NCBI GenBank assembly: GCA_964623885.1
Contig: CAZUVM010000027.1
Span: 1 to 57,831 of the forward strand
Source of the DNA: CAZUVM01 sp964623885
GTDB lineage: Bacteria; Verrucomicrobiota; Verrucomicrobiia; Limisphaerales; UBA8199
Direction: 5' to 3'
DNA length: 57,831 bases
The notes below the pieces were generated by a model. The model did not search any database. It saw only the letters and a list, made by a program, of their open reading frames with translations, and was not told the origin of the DNA. Made by a program: the position numbers and the translations under genes. This document shows, in pieces, positions 41,895 to 52,200 of the stretch (position 1 is its first letter; every line of letters begins with the position of its first letter).

Positions 41895-43889
41895 TCATTG
41901 ACTGGTGGTCACGTTGATTAAACTCGTGACTCCTGGCCCGATGTTGAAAGTATCGGTACCACCCAGCCCGCTGATAACGAGAGTATCGTTGCTCGCTTCC
42001 GCATTGGTGATTTGCACTTGAGCCGGCAACCCGCTCACCAGGATCTGCCCGGCCGCGGCAGTGATGTTGATGACGTCCGGGTCCGCCGTTCCGTTCACCG
42101 TCACGATGTCCGCCGCGCCATCGCCGCCGCCGCCACTACCACCCAGGTCAATGTTCACCTGCGTTACGTCCGTGCCGGCCAGTGAGTCGACCGTTATTTT
42201 ATCCGCCCCGCCCAACGCCCGCACATTCACGGTTTGAATCCCGCTCAGATCCATTAGCACGTTGCCCACGTCGCGCGTGAGGCGCAGACGCGTGCCGTTG
42301 GCGGACAGGCTAATCTGTTCCCCCACGTTGGCGCAGTTAAAGGCCAATGTATTGGTTCCTCCCTGGCCCTCCACGACCTTGCTGCCGTCGCCCGGGTTCC
42401 AGATGAACGTGTTATTCCCATCCCCCAGCATGACCAGATCGTTCCCGCGGCCGCCGCTGATGATGTTATTGCCGTGTCCGCCCAGAATAGTCTCAGCGGC
42501 ATCGCCGCCCTGGATCGTGTCATCCCCATCGCCACCATCGAGAATAATTGGGATTCCCAGCGCCGCCAGGCCATTGACGGCTGTGATCGTGTCCGGTCCT
42601 CCAAGCCCGTTGACCGAGAGCGTCAGCGCGCCGTTCACGTCCACGGGGGTGTTAAACCCGGACACCGTTATCCGGGCAAAACCCGCAACGGGCGAGACCG
42701 TGACCTGTATCGTATCCGGCCCGTCGGTGCCGTTCACATTGACGCGGTCCCCGCCGACGCCGCTGATGACAATCCGATCGTTGGCCAGCTCCCCGTTCGT
42801 AACGCGCACCAGGGCGCCGGGGCCGGTCACCTCCACCGCCGGCCCGTTGGCAGCCACATTGAACGTATCCGCCCCCGCTGTTCCGTTTATGGTCACCGTA
42901 TCCGCTGCTGTGTCGCCGTTCGTGGTCCCCACCACGCCGGCCAAGTCAATATTGACCTGTGTGACCGCTGTGCCGGCCAGGTTGTTGACGATCAGGTTAT
43001 CAGCCCCGCCAATCGGGTTGAGGTTCACTGTCTGCACGCCGTCCACATCCAACACCACGTTGGCGACGTCGCGGGTCAAACGCAGCCGCGACCCGTTCGC
43101 CGACAGCGTGATGTTCTCGCTGACATTTCCGCCGTTCAACACCAGCGTATTGTTCGCGCCGGTTCCCTGGATCAAATCGCTCCCGCTCCCCGGATTCCAA
43201 ATGACCGTGTCGTTGCCATCAGGGTAAATGAGGTCATTGCCCTGTCCGCCAATCAGCGTATCGCTCCCGGGCCCGCCCACGAGCAGGTCGCTGCCGCTGC
43301 CGCCCGTCAGCGTGTCATTTCCCTCGGCCCCGAACAGGTGCGCCGGCGGCAAGCCATTAAAGATGGTAATTTGATCGTCGCCGGGCGAGCCAAGGACCTG
43401 GATGAGCGCCGTGTTGGCAATCGTCGCCGGGCCGCCGGCGATCGGCATTGCCCCGCTGTTAACGACGATTGTTCCGGTGCCATCATTCGCCACGGTGATT
43501 ACGTTGTGCAGGTTGTCAGCCACCACCGTCAGCAGCCCGGTTGCCGGATTGAATGATGCCGAGCCGGGAGCGGCGGGGAACAGTCGCTTAACGCGGTAGA
43601 ATTGTGCGTCGTTGCCGATCGCGGAGTTGGTGAACGAAAGCGATGACCCCGTGCCGGTGATGACAGGGCTGATATTGGTCCAGTCACCCGCGCTCGGGCC
43701 TGCTTCGACCTGGTAAGGCACTCCGCTGAAGCTTGCCCAGCTCACGATGTCACCGGCCGTGTCGCGCGTGAGACCCACGCTCAGCAAAGGATCCGTGGTG
43801 GCCACCGCCCGCTCGCCGGGCTGCATTAAAAGCGCGACCACTACCACGCCGACATGGCGATTCGCTGCGAGAGACCAAAGTGTTTTCAT
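41895..43889 (-). CDS. RTX-type calcium-binding repeat protein with internal duplication
   Basis: 664 residues from the ATG at 43889, followed by a signal-like hydrophobic stretch (HVGVVVVALLMQ). A short module (SVGLTRDTAGDIVSW... YQVEAG... QFYRV) is followed by beta-rich repeats and two blocks of calcium-binding nonapeptides (GSDLLVGGPGSDTLIGGQGND and GGDGDDTIQGG... GGRGNDLVMLGDGNN). Each block is followed by the same ~190-residue unit (WNPG(S/D)G, LSANG(S/T)RLRLTRDV, GIQTVN/GVQTVN, GGADN/GGADK, TQVNIDL), so the protein is a tandem duplication. Folds on Ca2+ binding and is likely extracellular or surface-bound. No T1SS genes nearby. Confidence 0.85.
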   Translation of the reverse strand: MKTLWSLAANRHVGVVVVALLMQPGERAVATTDPLLSVGLTRDTAGDIVSWASFSGVPYQVEAGPSAGDWTNISPVITGTGSSLSFTNSAIGNDAQFYRVKRLFPAAPGSASFNPATGLLTVVADNLHNVITVANDGTGTIVVNSGAMPIAGGPATIANTALIQVLGSPGDDQITIFNGLPPAHLFGAEGNDTLTGGSGSDLLVGGPGSDTLIGGQGNDLIYPDGNDTVIWNPGSGSDLIQGTGANNTLVLNGGNVSENITLSANGSRLRLTRDVANVVLDVDGVQTVNLNPIGGADNLIVNNLAGTAVTQVNIDLAGVVGTTNGDTAADTVTINGTAGADTFNVAANGPAVEVTGPGALVRVTNGELANDRIVISGVGGDRVNVNGTDGPDTIQVTVSPVAGFARITVSGFNTPVDVNGALTLSVNGLGGPDTITAVNGLAALGIPIILDGGDGDDTIQGGDAAETILGGHGNNIISGGRGNDLVMLGDGNNTFIWNPGDGSKVVEGQGGTNTLAFNCANVGEQISLSANGTRLRLTRDVGNVLMDLSGIQTVNVRALGGADKITVDSLAGTDVTQVNIDLGGSGGGGDGAADIVTVNGTADPDVINITAAAGQILVSGLPAQVQITNAEASNDTLVISGLGGTDTFNIGPGVTSLINVTTSQ

Positions 43890-43983
43890 TCTGCCAAACC
43901 TGCTCGCACCTAGATCGTCCGGCAATGCCACTTTCGGTCTATTGCATGATTTCGTTCAAACTGCTGTAACAGCCCGATGCCGA

Positions 43984-44017
43984 GGGACCGCGAGCGGTCC
44001 CCGCTCGCAGCGGCTGG
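43984..44017 (+). repeat. Short palindromic repeat, copy G
   Basis: GGGACCGCGAGCGGTCCCCG then CTCGCAGCGGCTGG. Two overlapping perfect hairpins are possible: GGGACCGC/GCGGTCCC and GCGAGCGG/CCGCTCGC. Lies between the osmC pseudogene and the RTX gene. Confidence 0.7.
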
Positions 44018-44121
44018 AGGCGGTGCCCGTGCTGAAACGACGACTTCGCACTAAGCGCACTGTGGCCCATCCAAAGTATTCCAACCCGATTCTGCCGCAT
44101 GCGGCGCGCAACTACCCGGCT

Positions 44122-44533
44122 TTAGTCTTCGCCGGCAACCGCCAGTGCGACCGGAACACCGGTGCGAACGGTGTTGTGAACCTCAGCGACGGTGTCTGTG
44201 TGTTTGATGAGCGCCTCGACGTCAGTCGGTGAAGCAGGCGAGCTGACCCTGGCGCGGTATTCGATATTCCGCGCGGCCAGTCCAACACCCGGGAACTCGG
44301 CCGTGGCTTCAACTTCAACGGAGCTGAGCGTGATGCCCATGCGTTCGGCCTCGCGATACAGTTCGTTGCAGTAGCACGTTGCCAGCGCGAGCATGAGGAA
44401 CTCGCCACCGTTGATGGCAGAGGGCTTTGCCGGCTGCCTTTGCCGCAACTTGCATCGTCTGCAACGTGCCGTTCGTGCACACGCTTGCCTCGTGCACGGC
44501 ACCCGCATTTTTTACCACCGCTGCGATCTTCAT
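44122..44533 (-). pseudogene. OsmC-family protein, frameshifted
   Basis: OsmC-like peroxiredoxins reduce organic hydroperoxides. The first 36 residues (MKIAAVVKNAGAVHEASVCT...) are in one frame from the ATG at 44533; the rest, INGGEFLMLALATCYCNELYREA and IEYRARVSSPASPTDVEALI, is in another, ending at 44122. The two meet near GGCAAAGCCCTC (about 44424-44435): removing one base there joins them and restores the family pattern, including the CYC motif. So there is a +1 insertion, either a real pseudogene or a sequence error in AAA. With the fix the protein would be about 136 residues. Confidence 0.75.
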
Positions 44534-44618
44534 GTGCGATTCTCCTGCGGCTTAACAACGCGCCTCACCTGCCGCCGCTATGACGGGCGCCGTCTTCACA
44601 AACAGCAAAAATCAAACT

Positions 44619-45146
44619 TCACACTTCATGCTCTCGCAGAATAAACCTCACCACATTCCCTTTCCGTTCAAGCCCATCATCTTTCATTTTAAATCCATTT
44701 CTTTCCAGCAACCGTATCGACGGAACATTATCGGCGGAAGGAAAGGCAAAGATACATTTCAAATGCAATACCTGGAACCCGTAATGAAGTACTGTGGTGA
44801 GTGCTTCTTGCATAATGCCCTTGTGTTGATAGAAGGGATGAAGTTCATACCCAATTTCCGCGGCAGTTTGATCGCTTGAAAAATCGAAATAGCAAATCGT
44901 TCCAACAAGTCTTGGATTCTCCTTTAAGCAAATGGCCCAATAACAACCCTGATTTTTATTTACCACGGCGAGGATCTTCTCAATGAATGTGACTGCGCCT
45001 TCAATTGAAATGGGGACCTGCCTGTCGAGATACTGATTCACCTGTTCATTGGATCGAAGATCGAAGACTTCTCTGGCGTCATCCACCGCTGGTTTTCTCA
45101 GGATCAGCCTTTTCGAACTCAATGATTGAAATTTCACTTCTCCCAT
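44619..45146 (-). CDS. GNAT acetyltransferase (RimJ/RimL-like)
   Basis: 175 residues from the ATG at 45146 (MGEVKFQSLSSKRLILRKP); the longer frame adds 31 residues unlike the family. RimJ-type features: SKRLILRKPAVDDAREVFDLRSN at the start, GYELHPFYQHKGIMQEAL with the acetyl-CoA pyrophosphate loop (here Q-H-K-G-I-M in place of Q-G-K-G-Y-A/M), and NVPSIRLLERNGFK at the end. Transfers acetyl from acetyl-CoA to an amine, possibly a protein N-terminus. Substrate unknown. Confidence 0.88.
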   Translation of the reverse strand: MGEVKFQSLSSKRLILRKPAVDDAREVFDLRSNEQVNQYLDRQVPISIEGAVTFIEKILAVVNKNQGCYWAICLKENPRLVGTICYFDFSSDQTAAEIGYELHPFYQHKGIMQEALTTVLHYGFQVLHLKCIFAFPSADNVPSIRLLERNGFKMKDDGLERKGNVVRFILREHEV

Positions 45147-45429
45147 AGCGCGCCTAGCGGTGACGCGCGCCGCGGGCGCTGGGTTGAGCCTCCGGAAGGA
45201 GCGTGGCGCTGTTAAACCCGGACCGATCTTCGCAAGCAAAAGGGGCTGCGCCCCTCGGCTCCATGGAAATGTTAGTTGCCGAGCAGATCTCGTGAATATC
45301 TCTTTTCTTCATAACCCGATGCGGCCTGCAGCCACTAACGCCCGTGATGGGGCGCTGCGGGCCACTGGCGTCCAGCACGCCGCAGGAGCGCCGTCCCGCC
45401 GTCGCCTCCATTACGCTTCGGCTCATTCT

Positions 45430-46032
45430 TCATGTCCGCGCTCCCAAATTACCGCAAGGAATTCCGCGCGGGAAGCGTGAGGGCGACCAGTCGAAAGCGC
45501 CTGAATGCCCAAAACAGAACGAAGTCCATCCGCAACCCGGTGCAACAAAGCAATAGCGGCTCCACTTGTGGGCTAAATCGCTGAGCGAATCAGCTCGCAC
45601 AAAATTCCAAGTTGTAGGACTTGCTCTCCAGTTTAGAGCCTCGTAAAAGCGCACCTTGCCCTCCGAGTCCAAGCAGAGGACGTCGCCGCCTCCGACAAAG
45701 CCGTAAAACGGGACCCACTGTTTCCTTCGCTCGGCTTTCTCCTGCAGGAGTTGCGGATCCACTCGGAGATGCGCTGCAGTGATCTCGCCGGAGACTTCTT
45801 CCTCTATTGGGGTGAAGAAACCCGCGTTCCAAATAGCGTAATCGCTGAGCCAGTTTCGCTCCCAGCCCTCCAGCCCAGAGGCGGCGGCGTTATGCGGAAC
45901 AAACTCAAAGCCATCTCCCATCTCGAGGTAGAAACTACGGAGCTGCGTGGGCATTGGCATATCCGTACGCTGGTCCAAAAGGTCGATATCGGTCTCTGAG
46001 ACGACCTCGCCCGGCCGGAGCGCCGGATTCAT
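45430..46032 (-). CDS. SMI1/KNR4 (SUKH) family protein
   Basis: 200 residues from the ATG at 46032, preceded by a fair ribosome site (GGGAGCTAGGA). The start of a SUKH domain can be read: ETDIDLLDQRTDMPMPTQLRSFYLEMGDGFEFVP, then WERNWLSDYAIWNAGF and VPFYGFVGGGDVLCLDSEGKVRFYE, ending in a low-complexity Cys/Gly region. SUKH proteins are frequent immunity partners of polymorphic toxins, but also act in other contexts. No toxin gene is adjacent, so an immune role is not supported. A longer in-frame reading upstream crosses repeat DNA. Confidence 0.7.
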   Translation of the reverse strand: MNPALRPGEVVSETDIDLLDQRTDMPMPTQLRSFYLEMGDGFEFVPHNAAASGLEGWERNWLSDYAIWNAGFFTPIEEEVSGEITAAHLRVDPQLLQEKAERRKQWVPFYGFVGGGDVLCLDSEGKVRFYEALNWRASPTTWNFVRADSLSDLAHKWSRYCFVAPGCGWTSFCFGHSGAFDWSPSRFPRGIPCGNLGART

Positions 46033-46052
46033 TCCTAGCTCCCGCAGGTAGC

Positions 46053-46070
46053 GCAGGCCTCCGAGCCTGC
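46053..46070 (+). repeat. GCAGGC palindrome
   Basis: GCAGGCCTCCGAGCCTGC; same unit as 36305-36321. Together with the TTGGAC minisatellite (46148-46183) it fills the 46033-46233 intergenic space. Confidence 0.5.
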
Positions 46071-46233
46071 ATTCGCCGCCCCCGAGAGCGCGCGCTTCCA
46101 ACTCGCACACGTACTTCCACCCCAAATCAAAACTCAAAAATGCAAACCACTTGGACCTTGGACTTTGGACCTTGGACCGGTTGAGCAAATTCGCTCGACT
46201 CTTGAGCTCGGAACCCCTATACAAACTAACGCT

Positions 46234-49200
46234 GTGCGTCTTTCTCGCCGTCTTATTCGCCCGGTTTTTTCGACCCCCACATCCCTGCCTGGGCGCCCTG
46301 TTTACCTGCAGCCGATTCCTCATCGTGTCCTGCTCGCCGGTGCGTGCCTTTTCGCCCTGTCAGCCTCTGCCCAGTTTGTTGCCTTCAACGACCACGCTCC
46401 CGGAGTCATCGGAGTCACAACTCATTCCAACGCCACGACCTGGAATATTTTCGGCAATTCGCCTGGCGCCGGCGGCCCGCTCAAGAACATCGTGTCCGGA
46501 GCGCCTTTGCCGGTCACGCTGACCATCACACGCACCGGCACCGTTAACCCCAGCCCCACTGCTGGCAATCCCAACCCCGGTACTCCCCTCTATAACACTT
46601 TCAACGGATACGTCGATTTCCAGGGAGCAGGGGATAGCGACGCTGCCGCGCAAGTGACCGGCAGTTCCACCGTGGTCTACACTTTCACCGGGTTGAACCC
46701 CGGCATGATTTACAGCTTCAAAGGCAGCGCCGTCCGAAATGGTGGTTATTCCAATCGCTGGTCTTTGTTCGAATTGGACGGTGCCCGGTCATTCGTTAGC
46801 GCGCACACGGCCGGCGGTTACACTAACGGCCTGGCCGCCAACCAGGTCGCTATCAATACCGGTATCAACACCAACGGCGATATGGCCGACTGGGAAATGA
46901 TCGTTCCCGCCAGCAACGGTTCCTTCTCAGTGCTCACAACTCAGTATACCAACACCATTCCCTATGGCGGCACGGGGAATGGCCCGTATTGCTACGCGCT
47001 GAGCGGGTTCCGTCTGGAAGAGATGTCGCCGTCCACCAACATGACGCCCGTGGTGGTGAATGGGTTCAATTGGGATGTGGTGGTCGAAAACACTGCTACC
47101 GGTCCACCCTACAATAACTACGCGTCGGAATTGAATCCTGGCGAAGGCAACACGTTTTACCAAAGCGGCCTGCCGGGCAAAACTTACGGCCTGCCGGTCT
47201 CCGGCGCTTTCACCAGTGCTCTGGACGGGACCACGCTTTTTCAGTTCCAACCGTATACCAGCTTGAATGCCCTGGTGCTCAGCAGCGACACCGGCACGAG
47301 CAACGCCTCACTGACGCTGCCCACGCCGGCTACTTATGCCCGGATTGCGGTCATTGCCAATTCGGCGAACGCCATTGCCACGAGCGCCGGCACGTTGACC
47401 CTGCGCTTCACTGACAACAGCACTTACACGACGACCTATAACGCTCCCGACTGGTTCAACAATTCCGGCTACGCCCTCAACGGCACCGAACGCATCAGCC
47501 TCAGCGCCGGTACGACCGAGGGCGCGCCCACTAACCCGCGTTTCTACCAAACCACCATCGACCTGCTCGCCGCGCTTGGTGCCAACAACAAGCCCTTGGC
47601 TAGCCTGACCTTCGGTATCGCTTCCTCCGCCAGGTCGACCGGCATCTATGCGGTCAGCGGTTTGCTGGCCTTTCAGACCGCTCCGGTCTTCACGACTCAA
47701 CCCACCAACACGACGGTTACGGAGTTGTCGCCGGTCAGCTTTTACTCCGTGGCGGGCGGCAGTCCGCCCCCAACCCTCCAGTGGTACAAGAATGGGACCG
47801 CCATTCCGGGAGGCACCAATTCCGTTTTATCTCTTTCTTCTGCCGCTCTGGCCGATAACAACGCCCAGTTCCAGGCCGTCGCATCGAATTACTTTACCAC
47901 CGGATTATCCGCTACCAGCGCGGTCGCTACTCTGACCGTCATCGCGGATACGAACAAACCGGTTTTGCTCGGTGCGCAATCTCTGGGGCTGACCAACGTG
48001 CAACTCATGTTCTCGGAGCGCATCAAACTCAACACCGCGACGAACATCGCCAATTTCTCGCTCACTGGCACCAATGGCAGCGTAGCCGTGTCCGGCGCTG
48101 CCCTCGATCCTTCTCAAAGCAACATTGTGCTTACCGTAGCGCCGATGATCGATCACGCGCCGTATACCGTGTTCGTCAGCAATTTGGCGGATCAATCCGC
48201 CGCCGGAAACGTGATCGCTCCAAACTCTTCGGCGGCTTTTACCGCCTATCTTTATATACCAATTGCTATTGGCAATCCGCTGCCAGTCGGCGGCCAGGTG
48301 CTCGCCGGCAATGGCTTGAATTTGTCCGGCGGTGGGGGAGGCCTGGGCGGCACGAACGATCAATGCCAGCTCGCTTACGTGCTGGTCACCGGCGATTTCG
48401 ATTATCGCGTCCGGCTGGATTCGCTCAGCCTCGCGGATGCCTGGTCCGAAGCCGGTTTGATGGCGCGGGAAGATCCTTCTGCAGGCGCGCGGTTTGCCGC
48501 CGCCCTCGCCACGCCTTCCATCAGCGGCGCGTTCTTCGAAGTCCGTTCTGCCACCAATGGCGCGCCCACGCTGTCGGGTTCGTTCCCGGTGAACTATCCC
48601 AATATGTGGCTGCGGTTGAAACGCGCGGGCAACGCGTTTACGGGATTTGCCGGATACGACGGCACCAACTGGACACAGCTTGGCTCGATGACCGCCGGTC
48701 TTGCCTCCAACCTCTACCTCGGTTTTGTCGTTTCGAGCTATAACACGAACCAGCTCGCCACCGGCGCATTTCGCGATTTCTCAACTGTAACTTCCGTGGG
48801 AATCGGCACGCCGCTGCCGTTCGAACCGCTCGGCCAGGCCAGCCGTTCTACGAGCCTGGTCATTTCGGAGATCATGTATCATCCGACCAACAGCCTGTTG
48901 GAATACGTCGAGCTCTTTAACTCGCGCGGCGAGCCCCAGGACATCAGCGGTTATCGCCTGGATGGCAGCATTAACTTCACGTTCCCCCCTGGCTCAATTC
49001 TCGCGGGCGGGGGCTTTGTCGTAGCGGCTCGCTCGCCCGCCGATCTCCAGGCCGCTTATGGCCTGTCTGGCGTCTTCGGGCCGTACACCAACAGCTTACC
49101 GGGCGGCGCCGGATCCGTTCAGTTGTATAACCAGTCGGGCGCCCTGCTGCTGGAAACCGATTACTCCGATCAACCGCCCTGGCCGGCGGCCGCCGATGGC

Positions 49201-52200
49201 GCCGGCCATTCTTTGGTCCTCGCCCGGCCTTCTTACGGCGAAAACGACCCGCGCGCCTGGGCCGCCAGCGATTCGGTGGGCGGCTCACCCGGTCGGCTGG
49301 ATCCCATCTCTTTCGACCCGCTGCGGAACGTCGTCATAAACGAGTTCCTCGCCCATACCGATCCACCGGATTACGACTACATTGAACTCTACAATCATAG
49401 TTCGCAACCTATCGATATCTCCGGCTGCACGCTCAGCGATCATCCGGTCACAAACCTCTTCGTCATTCCGCCCGGGACCATTCTGCCGCCGCGCGGTTTC
49501 GTTTTTTACACCGAGACGAATATGCATTTTGCGCTCAGCGCCGCCGGCGAGACGATCTATTTCAAAAACCCGTCCGGAACGCGTGTGCTCGACGCGGTGC
49601 GGTTTGAAGGCCAGGAAAACGGCGTTGCCACCGGCCGGTATCCTGACGGGGGAGACCGGTTTTATCGGCTTACGGCAAAGACGCCGGGAACCAATAACGC
49701 GCCGATCCGCGTCAGCGATGTCGTCATCAACGAACTGATGTACAATCCGATTTCGCTCAATGACGACGACCAGTACCTCGAGCTTTATAATCGCGGCACG
49801 AATGCCGTAGACCTCACGCGCTGGCAATTCGTGTCCGGCATCGGGTTTTCCTTTCCTTCCGATACGATTGTTCCTGCGGGCGGCTACCTGGTCGTGGCGC
49901 GAAATGCGGCGCGACTTTTGACCGAATACCCGAACCTGAATTCCGGCAACTTGATCGGCAACTTCAGCGGCAAACTGTCCCATCAGGGTGAACGGATTGC
50001 GCTCGCCATGTTCGACACCACCATTGCCACCAACAACTCCGGCGTGGCGCAGACTAATTCCATCTATATTACCGTGGATGAAGTTACCTATGGCATCGGT
50101 GGCCGTTGGTCGCAGTGGTCCGCGGGCGGTGGGTCCAGCCTCGAGCTCATTGATCCCCACGCCGATCATCGCCTCGCCCCGAACTGGGCTGACAGCGATG
50201 AAACCCACAAAGCCCCGTGGACCACTATTTCGGCCACCGGCACGATCGACAATGGCGATGTCGCAGCCGATGAACTGCAGGTGCTGCTGCAAGGCGCCGG
50301 AGAATGCCTGATCGACAATATCCAGGCCCTCGATTCCAACGGCAATAACCTGATCACCAACTCGACTTTTGAGGGCGGCGCCGGCGGATGGGTCGCCGAG
50401 GGCACCGAGAAAACCTCGAGCCAGGAAACGACTGAGGGCTATAACAGCACCCGGTGCTATCATCTGCGCGCGGTCGAGAAAGGCGATAACCAGGTCAACC
50501 GCGTTCGCTGCTTGCTTTCCACGCCGCTGTCCGCCGGTGCAACCAATGTCACAATTCGGGCTGCCGTTCGCTGGCTCAAAGGCGCGCCGGAAATCCTGTT
50601 GCGCCTGCGCGGCAACTGGCTCGAGTGCTCCGGTGAGCTGCCCACGCCGGTTAATCCCGGAACGCCCGGCGCGCGCAACAGCCGTTACGTGGGTAACGCG
50701 CCGCCCGCCATTACCGCCGTAACCCATTCGCCGACTCTTCCTCAAGCCGGACAATCGGTCGTGGTCACCGCTCGCGTCGGCGATCCGGACGGCCTCGCTT
50801 CCGTGCTCCTCAAATATCGCCTGGACCCAAGCTCGACCTATTCTACCGCCGTGATGACCGACGACGGAACCGGCGGCGATGCGGTCGCGGGCGATGGCGT
50901 CTTCAGCGCCACGATTCCAGGGCAGGCCAGCGGCTCCACGATTGCGTTTTACGTGCAGGCAACCGACAAAGCCCTGCCGGCGGCGACCGCTACCTTCCCT
51001 AACAACGCTCCGACTCGCGAGTGCTTGATCCGCTTCGGCGAAGTTCAGCCCACCGGAAACTTCCCGGTCTACCGGCTTTGGATGACCCAAAACACGCTCA
51101 ACACCTGGAGCGGCAATCTGAAGCTCGATAACAGCGACAACGATGTCACGTTTGTCCTGGGGAATACTCGCGTGATTTACAACGCCGGCGCGCGATACAA
51201 GGGAAGCCCCTACATCTCGCCGGGCTATTGCGGCCCGACCTGCGGACGCTGCGGCTACAGCATCGCCTTCGGCAATGACGATCCTTTCATCGGCGACACC
51301 GAGCTCGTGATTGACTGGCCGGGCGGACATGGTGGCGAAACCTCCGCGCTCCAGGAGCAAATGTGTTACTGGATCGCGGACAAATTAAACCTGCCTTGGA
51401 GCCACCGTCATACCATTCGCCTTCACGTTAACGGCGTCACCGACGACGCCCGCGCCGCCACCTTTGAGGCGGTCGTCCAGCCCGCCGGAGGGTTCGTGAA
51501 AGAATGGTCGCCCACTGATTCAAATGGCGAGTTGTTCAAAATCGAGCGCGCCTTCGAATTCAACGATTCCGCCGGCCTCACTGCGGATCCCGAACCTCGC
51601 CTCCAGCTTTTCACGACCACCGGCGGAGTTAAAAAACGCGAGAAATACCGTTGGAATTTCATGTTCCGCTCCACCGATCTCCGCGACGACTATTCCAACA
51701 TTTTTGCGCTGGTGGATGCGGTCAACAGCGCCGCGCCGCAGCCATATACGGGCGCCGTGATGGGGTTGGTCGATATCGAGGAATGGATGGCCATTTTTGC
51801 CACCGAGCACATCATCGCGAACTTCGATGCTTACGGCCACGACATCGGCAAGAACATGTACGCGTATCTGCCGCCTAACGGGAAATGGCTGCTTTACATG
51901 TTCGATCTCGACTGGGCGATGCTCGCTGGCAGCCCGCGCCCCAGCCAGTATGCCGCCTCTTCGGCTACCCTGTTTAATGCTGAGGACCCCACGATTACCC
52001 GAATGTTTACGTTTCCCCCATTTGCCCGGGCCTATTGGCGCACCGTTCAGAACGCGATCAACGGGCCGATGCAGCCGACCAATTGCTATCCGGTCATGGA
52101 CGCCAAGTATCATTCGTTGCTCGCCAATGGCATCAAGTATTGCGATGGGCAGGCTTTTACTGATCCCACCGCCGTGAAGATCTGGTTCAGCCAGCGCCTG

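Noticed and set aside
45430..46323. Toxin/immunity module around the SUKH gene.
   Set aside because: No toxin domain, no polymorphic-toxin N-terminus within 5 kb; the SUKH protein is an orphan.
49285..51360. 691-residue antisense open frame inside the CotH gene.
   Set aside because: Composition reflects the opposite strand of GC-rich coding DNA; no recognisable domain. Similar large antisense frames at 42262-43227, 37050-37904 and 51520-52554 rejected for the same reason.
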